A DNA stretch of 64,000 nt from Candidatus Nitrospira kreftii (GCA_014058405.1 CP047423.1:248001-312000); one strand, 5' to 3'. Shown: positions 33,814-43,948, counted from the stretch's first letter. Notes: generated by a model not told the origin, from the letters alone. Numbers and translations: made by a program.

Positions 33814-35105
33814 TGCAGGGCCGCTCAGGCCACTTCTCTCGCTCTCCCACCATAGTGGAGAAAGCAGATAGCACAGGGGTCGAGACTCGCCCCCTGCTCC
33901 TCACCCGCGACTTCGGACTGGTCTGGTCCGGACAACTCATCTCTCAAATCGGCGACGGTGTCTCTAAGCTAGCCTTGCTGTGGTTTGTCTATGCCGTCAC
34001 CGGATCGCCGCTCAAAACATCGGTGATCGCACTGCTTCAGACTATTCCTCCGATTGTGTTGGGGCCCATTATCGGGGTCTATGTCGATCGGCTTCCGAAA
34101 AAGGTATTGCTGATCACCAGCGATTTGCTGCGGGCGTTGCTGATCGGGTTGATCCCGTGCCTGATTCCTGTTGAGTCCTTTACGGTATCAGTGCTCTACG
34201 TATTGGTTCTCCTGCACGCGGTTGCCTCAGCGGTGTTCGGGCCGGCTCTCACCGCCTCTATTCCCGCGTTCGTCCCCAAAACGCAGTTCACGGCGGCCAA
34301 CGCGTTGCTCCAGGGCACTACGAGTCTCGGCATCATTTTTGGTCCTGCGATGAGTGGATTAGGGATCGCTGCATACGGATCACAGGAAGTCTTATGCCTC
34401 AATGCGGCGACGTACGTGATTTCAGCCGCGTGCCTCATGCTGGTCCGCTTTGGCAAGCCTGCTGCGATCACGCCATCGCTTGCAGCAACGCCGACAATGT
34501 TGCAGGATCTTGTCGAAGGATTTCGCTATTGTGTAGTCACCCAACCTGGACTGTTGCTCCTCACGGGTACCGCAGCGCTCCACACGTTCGGCAGTAGCGC
34601 GCTGAATGCGCTTTTCCCAGTGTTTGCGAGAAAAATGCTGGGACTGGGGCCGGTCGAGGTTGGTTATTTATGGTCGGCACTCGGTGTCGGATTGCTGTTC
34701 ACGTCCATTGGGCTTCTATGGGTGACCAATTGGATGGTCAAAGATCGCCTTTGGTTGATCGTGGGCACGAGTGTGATGAGCGGCGTCGCTCTCTATGGGT
34801 TGACATGGACAGGCGATCCGTATCTGGCGGGTCTCCTCATGGGACTTGTGGGTTGTGGGTTAGGCTCCTTCACGCCGATTGCGTGGGGAATTATTCAAGA
34901 GGTTGCGCCAGGCCATATGGTCGGGCGCGTGCTGGGACTCTATGGGACCGGCGCCATGACCGCCGCTATCGGCGGAATCTCTGCGTTCGGTTGGATCACG
35001 GAGCAGCAGGGACCAGAAACCGGCTTGCTCGGCATAGGGGTTATTCTATTGCTGTCAGCGTTGGTCGCAGCGCGGATGAGTCGGGCAACTGTCGTCACAT
35101 CGTAG
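33813..35105 (+). CDS. MFS exporter (EntS/MFS_3-like), copy 2
   Basis: The 430-residue protein has the same layout as the one at 31022: FGLVWSGQLISQIGDGVSKLALLWFVYAVTGS, GPIIGVYVDRLPKKVLLITSDLLRALL, VFGPALTASIPAFVPKTQFTAANALLQGT. Clear but moderate identity to copy 1 shows an old duplication. The start shares one base with the stop of the BON gene. An approximately 14 bp gap leads to the glucosidase gene. Confidence 0.92.
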   Translation: MQGRSGHFSRSPTIVEKADSTGVETRPLLLTRDFGLVWSGQLISQIGDGVSKLALLWFVYAVTGSPLKTSVIALLQTIPPIVLGPIIGVYVDRLPKKVLLITSDLLRALLIGLIPCLIPVESFTVSVLYVLVLLHAVASAVFGPALTASIPAFVPKTQFTAANALLQGTTSLGIIFGPAMSGLGIAAYGSQEVLCLNAATYVISAACLMLVRFGKPAAITPSLAATPTMLQDLVEGFRYCVVTQPGLLLLTGTAALHTFGSSALNALFPVFARKMLGLGPVEVGYLWSALGVGLLFTSIGLLWVTNWMVKDRLWLIVGTSVMSGVALYGLTWTGDPYLAGLLMGLVGCGLGSFTPIAWGIIQEVAPGHMVGRVLGLYGTGAMTAAIGGISAFGWITEQQGPETGLLGIGVILLLSALVAARMSRATVVTS

Positions 35106-35118
35106 TGAGGGGAAGCGT

Positions 35119-37287
35119 ATGAGCGACGTGATTCGATGGAATGATCAGTATTACATCCTGGCTTCATCCTCGCTGGCTGATGCCCGCACCGAAGTCTTGA
35201 AGCATGGAGAGACCTTCGCAGTGTTTGATCGGTACGGCGAAATTCACCAGGTCGTTCCTGGTCCACAGGGGCTGTATCATGAAGGGACTCGGTTTCTTTC
35301 ACGATTTGAGTTGTCGCTCGGGACCCAGCGTCTCATGATGCTGAGCGCTTCAGCGAAAGAGGACAATGCGCTCTTTACAGTAGATTTCACCAACTCAGAC
35401 ATAATGTTGGAAAACCAACGGTACGTTCCGCGGGGGACGCTTCATCTTTCTCGCACACGATTTCTCTGGCAAGGGACGTGGCACGAGCGTATCCGCATTC
35501 ATAACTATGGAACGACAAGACTTCCCCTTTCGATCACGATCGGACTCGAAGCTGATTTTGCCGACCTCTTTGAGGCGAGAGGGAGAACGCGGCCGCGCCG
35601 CGGTGGGCGTCTCAAAACCATTCGATCCAAATCCGGACTCGTATTTGGGTACAAAGGGCTGGATGAGGTCATCCGTCGAACCCATGTGCGGTGCTCGCCG
35701 GCTCCGAAACAAGTAATGGCCGACGGGTTCAGGATTGAGTCACGCATCTCTCCGCATACCGACCTGACATGGGAAATCGCCATTTCCTGCGAAGTGAAGC
35801 AGCGACGGAATCGAGTGGTTCTCAACTACGATCGAGCTCAGCATGAAGCAGAGGGCGCGTTACGGAAAGCCAGAGCTTCGGATGCGCACATCTACACGTC
35901 AAATGAACAATTCAATCATTGGTTAAACCGGTCGCTGGCCGATCTCCATATGCTGATCTCGGACACACCGCAGGGACTTTATCCCTATGCGGGCGTCCCC
36001 TGGTTCAGCGTTCCGTTCGGCCGAGACGGTATCATCACCGCACTGCAAATGCTCTGGATGAATCCCGATATCGCGCGCGGAGTGCTGGGGTTTCTTGCGG
36101 CGACGCAGGCGACGGAAGCTCGGCCGGAGCAGGATGCGGAGATCGGAAAAATATTGCACGAGACTCGTCAAGGCGAGATGGCCGCGCTAGGGGAAATCCC
36201 ATTCGGTCGATACTATGGGAGTGTCGACGCCACCCCACTGTTCATTGTACTGGCAGGCGCCTACTACAACAGAAGCGGCGATCGTGAGTTCCTTGTCACC
36301 CTCTGGCCGCATATTCAGCGTGCACTCGAGTGGATCGATCAGGCTGGTGATCCAACGGGCATGGGTTTCACAACCTATGCGAGACGGTCTGCCAAGGGCC
36401 TCGTGCATCAAGGATGGAAAGATTCACACGATTCTATTTTTCATGCCGACGGGACGGCAGTGGAGGGGCCGGTTGCGCTGTGTGAGGTCCAGGCCTATGT
36501 GTATCGAGGCAAGCGAGCTGCAGCGGATTTGGCAAGGATTCTAGGGGATCACGACCATGCCGATCGATTGCTGAAAGAAGCGGACTCACTTCAGGAACGG
36601 TTCGAGCGGGCGTTTTGGTGCGAGGAACTCGGCTCTTACGCGATTGCTTTGGACGGGCGGGGGAAGCCATGCCGTGTGCGGTCCTCGAATGCGGGTCATT
36701 GCCTGTATGGTGGTATAGCCGAGCAGAAGCGTGGACTTCGGACCGCGCACACACTCTTAGGAGAGGAGTTCTTCAGCGGATGGGGCATCCGAACGATCGC
36801 GACCTCCGAGGCACGATACAACCCGATGTCCTATCATAATGGGTCGGTATGGCCTCACGACAACGCCATGATTGCGGCTGGCATGGCGGATTACGGCGAC
36901 AAGCAAGGAGCCATGAAGGTCTTGACCGGAATCTTCGATGCCAGTCTGTTTATCGCGCTTCATCGGTTGCCGGAATTATTCTGCGGATTCTCTCGACGTC
37001 CTGGTGAAAGCCCCACGCTCTATCCGACGGCTTGCTCTCCGCAAGCTTGGGCTGCCGGGGCCGGCTTCCAGCTTCTACAGGCCTGCATGGGTTTGCAAAT
37101 CGATGGAACTCGTCGCCTCGTCACTTTCGACCGTCCCGTGCTTCCACCGTTCCTTGAGCGGGTTCAGATTCGGAACCTCTCGATCGGAACCGCCCGTCTT
37201 GATCTCGTACTCGATCGACATGAGAGCGAAGTGGCGGTGAGGGTTGCCCGCCGAGTTGGTGAGGCAGAAGTTGTGCACGTGGTCTAG
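35119..37287 (+). CDS. Amylo-alpha-1,6-glucosidase / glycogen-debranching-type enzyme
   Basis: The 722-residue protein has an N-terminal GDE_N_bis domain (KHGETFAVFDRYGEIHQVVPGPQGLYHEGTRFLSRFELSLG) and a C-terminal alpha/alpha-toroid glucosidase domain with YAGVPWFSVPFGRDGIITALQMLWMNPDIARGVL, GWKDSHDSIFHADG and PVALCEVQAYVY, and SYHNGSVWPHDNAMIAAGM with catalytic acidic residues. It probably removes or remodels alpha-1,6-linked glucose residues. GAAGCG precedes the ATG. It ends 31 bp before the convergent permease gene. In the cluster it would act with the GT4 enzyme in glucan or trehalose-like metabolism; the exact substrate is unknown. Confidence 0.92.
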   Translation: MSDVIRWNDQYYILASSSLADARTEVLKHGETFAVFDRYGEIHQVVPGPQGLYHEGTRFLSRFELSLGTQRLMMLSASAKEDNALFTVDFTNSDIMLENQRYVPRGTLHLSRTRFLWQGTWHERIRIHNYGTTRLPLSITIGLEADFADLFEARGRTRPRRGGRLKTIRSKSGLVFGYKGLDEVIRRTHVRCSPAPKQVMADGFRIESRISPHTDLTWEIAISCEVKQRRNRVVLNYDRAQHEAEGALRKARASDAHIYTSNEQFNHWLNRSLADLHMLISDTPQGLYPYAGVPWFSVPFGRDGIITALQMLWMNPDIARGVLGFLAATQATEARPEQDAEIGKILHETRQGEMAALGEIPFGRYYGSVDATPLFIVLAGAYYNRSGDREFLVTLWPHIQRALEWIDQAGDPTGMGFTTYARRSAKGLVHQGWKDSHDSIFHADGTAVEGPVALCEVQAYVYRGKRAAADLARILGDHDHADRLLKEADSLQERFERAFWCEELGSYAIALDGRGKPCRVRSSNAGHCLYGGIAEQKRGLRTAHTLLGEEFFSGWGIRTIATSEARYNPMSYHNGSVWPHDNAMIAAGMADYGDKQGAMKVLTGIFDASLFIALHRLPELFCGFSRRPGESPTLYPTACSPQAWAAGAGFQLLQACMGLQIDGTRRLVTFDRPVLPPFLERVQIRNLSIGTARLDLVLDRHESEVAVRVARRVGEAEVVHVV

Positions 37288-37318
37288 GCCGGCATTACTC
37301 GGTAGGCCTGATTCCTTC

Positions 37319-38551
37319 TCACTCATATCTCAGCGCTTCGATCGGGTTCAGCTTCGAGGCCTTGTTGGCGGGATACAGGCCGAAAAACAATCCCACGATC
37401 AAAGAGAACAGAAACGAGGCCACCACGGCTTCGGTGTTGATGATGGTCGGCCACCCGATCATGGTGGTGAGCAACAAGGATATCCCGATGCCTGCGGCGA
37501 CACCGAGCACTCCACCGATTGCCGTCATGATAATCGCTTCGATAAGAAACTGCAGCAAGATGTGCGCGCGTTTGGCACCGACAGCCATGCGCAATCCGAT
37601 TTCCCTCGTCCGTTCCGTCACCGACACGAGCAGGATATTCATGATGCCGATGCCACCGACGATCAACGAAATCGAGGCGATGCTCATCAACATGAACATC
37701 ATGGTCTGGCTCGTGCCGGCGATCGTCTTAGCGATATCCTCCATCGTGCGGATCGTGAAATCGTCGTCTTCGGATTGGTGTAGTCGATGTCTCGCCCTCA
37801 ACAGCTCCTTGATGTCGTCTGCAGCGGCAGGGATATCGTCTCGGGTTACGGTCGCCACCAGAATGATTCCGACGGTTCCTAAAAACTTCGTCCCTAGAAC
37901 CTTGCGCTCGGCTGTTGAGAATGGAAGCACCACGAAGTCGTCCTGGTCCTGCCCTGTGATAGATTGGCCTTTCGAGGCCAGGACGCCGATAACTCTGAGT
38001 GGAACATTTCTGATACGAATCTCGCTTCCCACGACCTCTTCCCCGGTCTCGAACAGATTCTGGACAACCGTTTTCCCCAAAACTGCAACTTTCGCCGCTG
38101 AATCGAGGTCAGACTGAGTGAAGAAATTCCCTTGGGCGATGGGCCAGTTCCGAATATCGGGAAAGACAGGGGTTGTTCCGAAGACGACCGTGCTCCAGTT
38201 CTTGTTTTCTCGGATGGCTTGAAGGACTGATCGTGAGCCGTACATCGCGGTCGTGACACTCGAGACTTTTTTCTCGATCTCCTCTGCATCGTCGACTGTC
38301 AGGGTCGAAATGGAGCCGAGTCCGCCGCGGACACCGCCGACCGTGGTCGCGCCTGGGACGATAATCAGAACATTGGTGCCAAGACTCGAGATTTCAGCCT
38401 GGACAGAGGCCGTCGCGCCCTGACCCAGGCTGACCATGGCGACCACTGCGCCGATTCCGATAATGATGCCCAGCATCGTCAATCCGGCTCGCAAAGGATT
38501 CCGGCGGAGAATGCGAAGGGCGGAAACGAGGGTGAGCCAGAAAAAAGACAT
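37319..38551 (-). CDS. MacB-like ABC-type permease (MacB_PCD + FtsX)
   Basis: The 410-residue protein has an N-terminal membrane helix (LRAGLTMLGIIIGIGAVVAMVSLGQGA), a periplasmic MacB_PCD domain, then three C-terminal helices in an FtsX domain (SIASISLIVGGIGIMNILLVSVTERTREIGLRMAVGA). This is the stand-alone permease half of MacB-type exporters; full MacB carries a nucleotide-binding domain at the N-terminus, absent here. No ABC ATPase lies between it and the MacA-like gene 95 bp upstream. A separate ATPase must be supplied from elsewhere or the system may be impaired. Confidence 0.92.
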   Translation of the reverse strand: MSFFWLTLVSALRILRRNPLRAGLTMLGIIIGIGAVVAMVSLGQGATASVQAEISSLGTNVLIIVPGATTVGGVRGGLGSISTLTVDDAEEIEKKVSSVTTAMYGSRSVLQAIRENKNWSTVVFGTTPVFPDIRNWPIAQGNFFTQSDLDSAAKVAVLGKTVVQNLFETGEEVVGSEIRIRNVPLRVIGVLASKGQSITGQDQDDFVVLPFSTAERKVLGTKFLGTVGIILVATVTRDDIPAAADDIKELLRARHRLHQSEDDDFTIRTMEDIAKTIAGTSQTMMFMLMSIASISLIVGGIGIMNILLVSVTERTREIGLRMAVGAKRAHILLQFLIEAIIMTAIGGVLGVAAGIGISLLLTTMIGWPTIINTEAVVASFLFSLIVGLFFGLYPANKASKLNPIEALRYE

Positions 38552-38645
38552 AAGAATAGTCCTCAGCCTCAGCCCTCAACGCTCGGAGGTGACTCTTCGG
38601 TTACTGGTTGCGAGCTAATAGCTGATCGCTGATAGCTCCTCTTCT

Positions 38646-39977
38646 TCATCTCATTCCCCGACTCGGTTCGAACCCAGGCGGCAATTTCTTCTGGGCCTGC
38701 TCTTCCTCTGTCTCAAGACCTACGATGACGCGGTCTCCTTCCTTCAATACACCATCCACAATTTCAGTGGAGAGTGAGTCTGCAATGCCGGTCGTGACAT
38801 CCACTTGACGGGGCTGGTTATCGGAGTCCACCACCCAGACTCGGGTCGCTTTTCTGTCGAGCGGTACGTTTGGCATGCGGAATCTCAGCGCGCCGTTCGG
38901 CACCCGCAGCGGATATTCCTTGCGGGACGTAACGATTGTCACGTTTGCCGTCATGCCCGGCTTTAGTTTCAGCTCGGGATTGCTCACAGTGATGACCACG
39001 TCATAGGTCACGACGTTCTGAATACTAATGGGTGCGTTGCGCACCTGTGTCACGACGCCTTCGAAGAACTGTTTCGGATAGGCGTCGACACGGAAATTCG
39101 CTTCCGTGCCTTCCTTGACGCCGCCAATGTCTGATTCACTGACGTTGGCGTTGACCTGCATCTGGGTCAGGTCTTGGGCAATCACAAAGAGAATCGGTGT
39201 TTGGAAGGCCGCGGCCAGAGTTTGGCCGACATCCACGTTTCGGGAAACCACGATTCCATCCACCGGCGAGTAGATCGTCGTGTAGCCAAGATCCAATTCC
39301 GCAGAAGCCAGCGCCGCCTGGGCTTGATCGAGCTGCGCCTGCAGAACCTCGACGTTGGCCGCCGCATCTCGATAGTTGGTCTCAGCGAGATCAACGTCCG
39401 CTTGTGAAACGAACGCCTGTGGTCGTAGTGCCGCCATGCGATCAAATTCCCGCTTGCGCTGTGTAGCCGATACGTCGGCCTTTGCGAGGTTCCCCTTGGC
39501 GCTCTTTACGGCAGCGCGTGCTTGGCTCAAGCGGGCCTTGAACGATTTTTGATCGATCTGCGCAAGGACCTGTCCCTTTGTGACCTGTGAATTGAAATCA
39601 GCGAACAGTTGCGACACTTTGCCGGAAACCTGGCTGCCGACCTGGACGGAGATTACCGGATTGACGGTGCCGGTCGCCGTGACAATGGCCGTGATCGGGC
39701 CTCGATCGACGAGGGCTGTCTTGTACTGGATCGGAGGAGTCCCGGAGGTCCACCAATGCCACATGCCCCCTCCGCCGATGACCATGATCATCACGATGCC
39801 GATCAACCAGGGCAGACGAGATTGTCTCGATGGTGCATGGATCGGGATCGCTGGAATAGCTCCTCTCTGTTCAGGGAATGAATCGGACGGTCGATGTGCC
39901 AGTGCAGCCTCGGTGTGATCATGAACGACTTCCGTGACGGGAACAGAAGGTTTGGGCTCATGGGGATTAGTGGTCAT
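38646..39977 (-). CDS. macA: MacA-like membrane fusion protein
   Basis: The 443-residue protein has a long hydrophilic N-terminus, one membrane helix (LPWLIGIVMIMVIGGGGMWHWW, about residues 54-75), the lipoyl domain (ITAIVTATGTVNPVISVQVGSQVSGKVSQL), a coiled-coil hairpin (about 140-220), the second lipoyl half (YTTIYSPVDGIVVSRNVDVGQTL) and a beta-barrel plus membrane-proximal domain. It should link the permease to an outer-membrane channel. The N-terminus overlaps the end of the ATPase gene by 11 bases. Confidence 0.92.
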   Translation of the reverse strand: MTTNPHEPKPSVPVTEVVHDHTEAALAHRPSDSFPEQRGAIPAIPIHAPSRQSRLPWLIGIVMIMVIGGGGMWHWWTSGTPPIQYKTALVDRGPITAIVTATGTVNPVISVQVGSQVSGKVSQLFADFNSQVTKGQVLAQIDQKSFKARLSQARAAVKSAKGNLAKADVSATQRKREFDRMAALRPQAFVSQADVDLAETNYRDAAANVEVLQAQLDQAQAALASAELDLGYTTIYSPVDGIVVSRNVDVGQTLAAAFQTPILFVIAQDLTQMQVNANVSESDIGGVKEGTEANFRVDAYPKQFFEGVVTQVRNAPISIQNVVTYDVVITVSNPELKLKPGMTANVTIVTSRKEYPLRVPNGALRFRMPNVPLDRKATRVWVVDSDNQPRQVDVTTGIADSLSTEIVDGVLKEGDRVIVGLETEEEQAQKKLPPGFEPSRGMR

Positions 39978-42783
39978 GATGCATTACTTGGGTGGTTTCG
40001 GTATGAGTATGAATCTTACGATTATACTGGTTCGCGATGATCTTCCGACCCTCTTCCCCGAGCAAGAGCGCGAGAGCTCCGAGTACGAGTGGTCCAAAGA
40101 TCCAGAGAGGCAAAGGGCTGGTTCCGAAGACCTGGTTCCCAATCGGCGTGTAGGCAATCAGCGACAGAATGATGAGTTCTGTAAGTATCCCCCATACAAT
40201 CAACGGATTGGTCCCCCATCCGAGCTTGGAAACCGAGAGATGATCAGACCGACAAGCGAAGACGTTGGCCACCTGGGCCAGGACGATTCCGGCAAAGGTG
40301 ACGGTTGTTGCCTGCTTATATAAAGGTGAGGACCAATCCAGGTGAGTTCCCCATGTCCAGCCTTGACTGTAGAGAAAAAGAAAGAATCCTCCCATCGCCA
40401 CGACCGCTTCGATGACGCCGAGGAAAAGATAAGCACGTAACAGGATTGGGAGGCTCAGCAGTCGCTCGCTTCGTGCGCGCGGCGGAAGGTCCATGACATC
40501 GGATTGGGGCCGCTCTGTCCCGAGACCTAGGGCGGGGATCATATCGGTTCCGAGGTCGACTGCCAAGATTTGCGGGATTGTGAGGGACAACGGCATGCCG
40601 ATGAAACCATAGCCAAGAAATGGGACTATTTCCGGGACGTTGCTCGCCAGTATATAGGACGAGAATTTTCGAATGTTGTCATAGACAGTACGGCCCTCTT
40701 CGATCGCACTCACGATCGTTGCAAAGTTGTCGTCAAGCAGTATCATGTCGGCCGTTTCTTTGGCGACATCCGTGCCGGTGATGCCCATTGCGATGCCGAT
40801 GTCGGCTTTCTTGAGAGCCGGCGCGTCGTTGACTCCGTCGCCGGTGACCGCGACCACTTCCCCCATCTCTTTGAATGTGGAGACGATCCGCATCTTGTGG
40901 CGCGGGGCCATCCGGGCAAAGACTGGGTCCGGTTCGCCTGGCCGAGCCGGGGTCAGCAGCTGACGGAGTTGCTCGTCGCTCGTCTTGTCGAGCTGCGACC
41001 CTTCGATGACCGGGACGAAACTGCTCGGTGACGGTGCCGCCTGGTTAGGAACCAGGCCGATCTTGCGTGCAACAGCCAGTGCCGTGAGCGGATGGTCGCC
41101 GGTGACCATAACGATGCGGACACCGGCTCTTTGGCATTTCGTGATGGCCTCCGGCACTTCTCGGTGCGGTGGATCCATCATGGCCACGAGTCCGAGGAAC
41201 GTCAGGTCTGACTCAATCGTTTCCACTTCAATATGCTCAGGCTGATGGGCCACTTCGCGCATGGCGACGGCGAGCACGCGGTAGGCCTGCTCGGCAAAGG
41301 ACCGGCTCTGGCTCAGGATGCGTGTGCGCTCATCCGAGGTCATGGTTATGGCATTGCCATGGACGTGAGTGCTGGCGCAGAGAGGTAAGACCGATTCCGG
41401 AGCGCCCTTGGTGAATGCCATGAGTCGTCCTTCTGCCCAATGGAGGGTGCTCATCCGCTTCCGATCTGCATCGAATGCCAACTCCCCCATTCGCCACAGG
41501 GGAGGCTGGTGGGCCAGCCCATGTTCGATGGCAAATTCCAACAACGCAACTTCCGTAGGATCGCCGGTGACTACGAAACGTCCATCGGACTTTCTGACAC
41601 GCTTGGCGTTGTGGCAGTGGAGGAGCACGTCAAAAAAGGGTCGCCATCGCTGTGCGTCGGTAGTGCTGACCAAGCGCCCTCTGGCAAAGAAACAGCCTTC
41701 TCGTGATTCAATCACAAGTCCATCGGCGAAAAAGCGATCCACTTTCATGCGATTTTCCGTCAATGTCCCCGTCTTATCCGTACAAATTACCTTGGTGCAG
41801 CCGAGGGTCTCCACTGAGGGCAGGTGCTTGATCAATGCGTTACGTTTTGCCATGCGTTGGCTGCTCATGGCGAGGGCGAGAGTAACAGTCGGGAGTAAAC
41901 CCTCCGGCACGTTCGCCACGATGATGCCGATGCCGAAGATCGCACTGATCCAGAATCCGAGTCCCGTTGAGACACCGATCACGAAGAACGTGGCTCCCAT
42001 AGCCAATGAAATGACGCCGACAATACGGGTGACCTTAATGATCTCTTGCTGAAGGGGGCTGAATGCAGTTTCGACCGTGGTAGTGAGGGCGGCGATCTTG
42101 CCGAATTCCGAACGCATTCCAGTGGCAAAGACCACGGCGCGACCATGTCCCGATAGGATGGTGGTGCCGGCAAAGACAAGATTCTGGAGGTCGAGCCAGT
42201 GCCCGTCTTGTGTGGCCTCGGCTATCCGTCGTTTTGGTCTTGATTCGCCGGTCAAAGCGGCATTGTCTACCCGCATTCCCTCCGCTTCGATGAGACGTCC
42301 ATCGGCCGGCACCCGTTCGCCTTCTTCTAAAATCAGCACATCGCCGGGCACAATTTCGCTCCGTGCGGCTTCGACGAATTGCCCGCCTCTTGTGACCCAC
42401 GCCTTGCTCGGCAGCAGACAGCGAAGTGCCTGAACGGCGTGTTCCGCTTTGTATTCCTGAAAAAAGGCGAACCCAGCGTTGATGATGATGACGCCGAGGA
42501 TGGCCCAACCCAGCGTTGCCATCCCCTCACCGGGTTGCATGAAGTCGGCCGCAAAGGAGAGACCGGCGGCGATCCAGAGGAGGATGGCGAGGAAGTGGGT
42601 GAAATGGCGTACGAGCCCACGGAGGGGTGAGTAGCGATCCGGCTCGACGAGCACATTCGGTCCGTATTGAGCCAATCGCCGTTGAGCCTCATCGAAAGCC
42701 AGACCTCCGTTGCTGGTTTCCAGCCGCTTCAGCACATCTTCAATCCGAAGCTGGTGAATGTCGTGATGGTTCAACTCAGGCAC
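39967..42783 (-). CDS. P2-type cation-transporting ATPase resembling the P2C (Na,K/H,K) group
   Basis: The 938-residue pump starts at a GTG (42783) overlapping the Usp stop by eight bases. Features: N-terminal cation_ATPase_N, DKTGTLTEN with phosphorylated Asp336, TGES actuator loop, and hinge motif GDGVNDAPALKKADIGIAMG. In M4 it has ANVPEGLLPTVTLALA and in M5/M6 SNVPEIVPFL and VDLGTDMIPALGLGTERPQSDVM. These match Na,K-ATPase (VPEGLL, SNIPEITPFL, DLGTDMVPA) far better than SERCA. So Na+/K+ or H+ transport is likely, though bacterial P2C pumps are poorly studied. No beta or gamma subunit gene is present. Confidence 0.88.
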   Translation of the reverse strand: MPELNHHDIHQLRIEDVLKRLETSNGGLAFDEAQRRLAQYGPNVLVEPDRYSPLRGLVRHFTHFLAILLWIAAGLSFAADFMQPGEGMATLGWAILGVIIINAGFAFFQEYKAEHAVQALRCLLPSKAWVTRGGQFVEAARSEIVPGDVLILEEGERVPADGRLIEAEGMRVDNAALTGESRPKRRIAEATQDGHWLDLQNLVFAGTTILSGHGRAVVFATGMRSEFGKIAALTTTVETAFSPLQQEIIKVTRIVGVISLAMGATFFVIGVSTGLGFWISAIFGIGIIVANVPEGLLPTVTLALAMSSQRMAKRNALIKHLPSVETLGCTKVICTDKTGTLTENRMKVDRFFADGLVIESREGCFFARGRLVSTTDAQRWRPFFDVLLHCHNAKRVRKSDGRFVVTGDPTEVALLEFAIEHGLAHQPPLWRMGELAFDADRKRMSTLHWAEGRLMAFTKGAPESVLPLCASTHVHGNAITMTSDERTRILSQSRSFAEQAYRVLAVAMREVAHQPEHIEVETIESDLTFLGLVAMMDPPHREVPEAITKCQRAGVRIVMVTGDHPLTALAVARKIGLVPNQAAPSPSSFVPVIEGSQLDKTSDEQLRQLLTPARPGEPDPVFARMAPRHKMRIVSTFKEMGEVVAVTGDGVNDAPALKKADIGIAMGITGTDVAKETADMILLDDNFATIVSAIEEGRTVYDNIRKFSSYILASNVPEIVPFLGYGFIGMPLSLTIPQILAVDLGTDMIPALGLGTERPQSDVMDLPPRARSERLLSLPILLRAYLFLGVIEAVVAMGGFFLFLYSQGWTWGTHLDWSSPLYKQATTVTFAGIVLAQVANVFACRSDHLSVSKLGWGTNPLIVWGILTELIILSLIAYTPIGNQVFGTSPLPLWIFGPLVLGALALLLGEEGRKIIANQYNRKIHTHTETTQVMHHDH

Positions 42784-43681
42784 GGGCGCCTCGCACGATC
42801 AGTACGGAGCAGGGGGCATGTCTCAGCAAGCTCTCAGACACGCTGCCGAGATGGAGCCTCTCGGTCTTGGTCAAATCACGAGCGCCGATAACCAGCAGCT
42901 GGTCATGATTGGCCTCAATATATTTCACGATGGTATCGATGACGTGGTTCATCTGGATCTGTGTGACCACGGGATAGCCTTCTTTGATGAAATCGCCCCG
43001 CAGGCCGTTGACCAACGCGGTGGCTCGTTCCATGACCGGTCGTTTCAATTCAGCCAGCTGTGACTCAGACAGATAGCGTGCCGCGAAGTCCGTGACGGGA
43101 CTTTCAACCGAGGTCAGAATCGTAACGGTGGCGGATTCAGGAAGGATGCGGGATCGAAGAAACTTGGCGGCCGCCCGTGACGGTTTGGAGTCATCGACCG
43201 CAAGGGCAACATGGAGCAGGTTCGGCAGCGGCTGTTTCACGACTAAAACCGAACAAGCAGCCGTCAATGCCACTTGCCGTGAGATGCTTCCCAACAAGAA
43301 TCCCTGAATGTCGCTCAAGCCACGCGATCCCATAACGATCAGACTCGCCTTCAATCGTCTCGCGTGTTTCACGATCGTGTTCGCAAGTGGGCCGTGAGCC
43401 ATGATGGTCTGGAGTTTGGTACGTGGTGCAGTAGTCGCCTGGCCCAGGGCGACACGGGCTGATCGTGCCGCGTCTCGAAGAAGAATGCTGCCGGCCTTTT
43501 CCATGGCGGCTAGCGCGCGGCGTTCGCCAAGCGCATTCTTGCCTGTGAGCGATTGAATGGCAGGTTTATCGATCACATGCAACAACGTGACATGTTCGGG
43601 CTCGCGACTGGCAAAGGCCTCAAGCGCTTGAATCCCCCACTGTGAATACTCCGATCCATCTATGGCACATAAGATCCGCAT
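42776..43681 (-). CDS. Tandem-domain universal stress protein
   Basis: The 301-residue protein has two Usp domains with ATP loops GSRGLSDIQGFLLGSIS and GARDLTKTERLHLGSVS. The start MRILCAIDGSEYSQW at 43681 follows GGAAGGGGATCG; a longer upstream frame is not Usp-like and is rejected. The stop overlaps the ATPase GTG by eight bases, so it is the first gene of the operon with the P-type ATPase and MacA/permease. It may link pump activity to energy stress; that is inference. Confidence 0.92.
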   Translation of the reverse strand: MRILCAIDGSEYSQWGIQALEAFASREPEHVTLLHVIDKPAIQSLTGKNALGERRALAAMEKAGSILLRDAARSARVALGQATTAPRTKLQTIMAHGPLANTIVKHARRLKASLIVMGSRGLSDIQGFLLGSISRQVALTAACSVLVVKQPLPNLLHVALAVDDSKPSRAAAKFLRSRILPESATVTILTSVESPVTDFAARYLSESQLAELKRPVMERATALVNGLRGDFIKEGYPVVTQIQMNHVIDTIVKYIEANHDQLLVIGARDLTKTERLHLGSVSESLLRHAPCSVLIVRGARA

Positions 43682-43948
43682 GATCGATCCCCTTCCTTGC
43701 TTGTGGGATAGTATGAAAAACGTTTCAGGTATCAGACCTGCATTGGATGTGCCTGTGGGATGGAGAGAGATAGACGAAGAATCTCTCATATACCAAAGAT
43801 TTAAGCGCGGAGACCACGCTTTGGCCAACCAGGATGTTGAGGCATTTTGCAGCAGAGGTAGTGACAGCACTGTGGTGATTGGCGTCAGTGAGCACAAGTC
43901 TCGTGACTTGAAAATGAAAAAGGACGGCGCTTCCACTAAGGAGGGGCG

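Noticed and set aside
36434..36754. Minus-strand frame opposite the glucosidase gene
   Set aside because: Shadow; no start signal.
38640..38670. tRNA-like GGTTCGAACCC word
   Set aside because: It lies in the coding end of the MacA-like gene (residues GFEPSR); no cloverleaf can be drawn around it.
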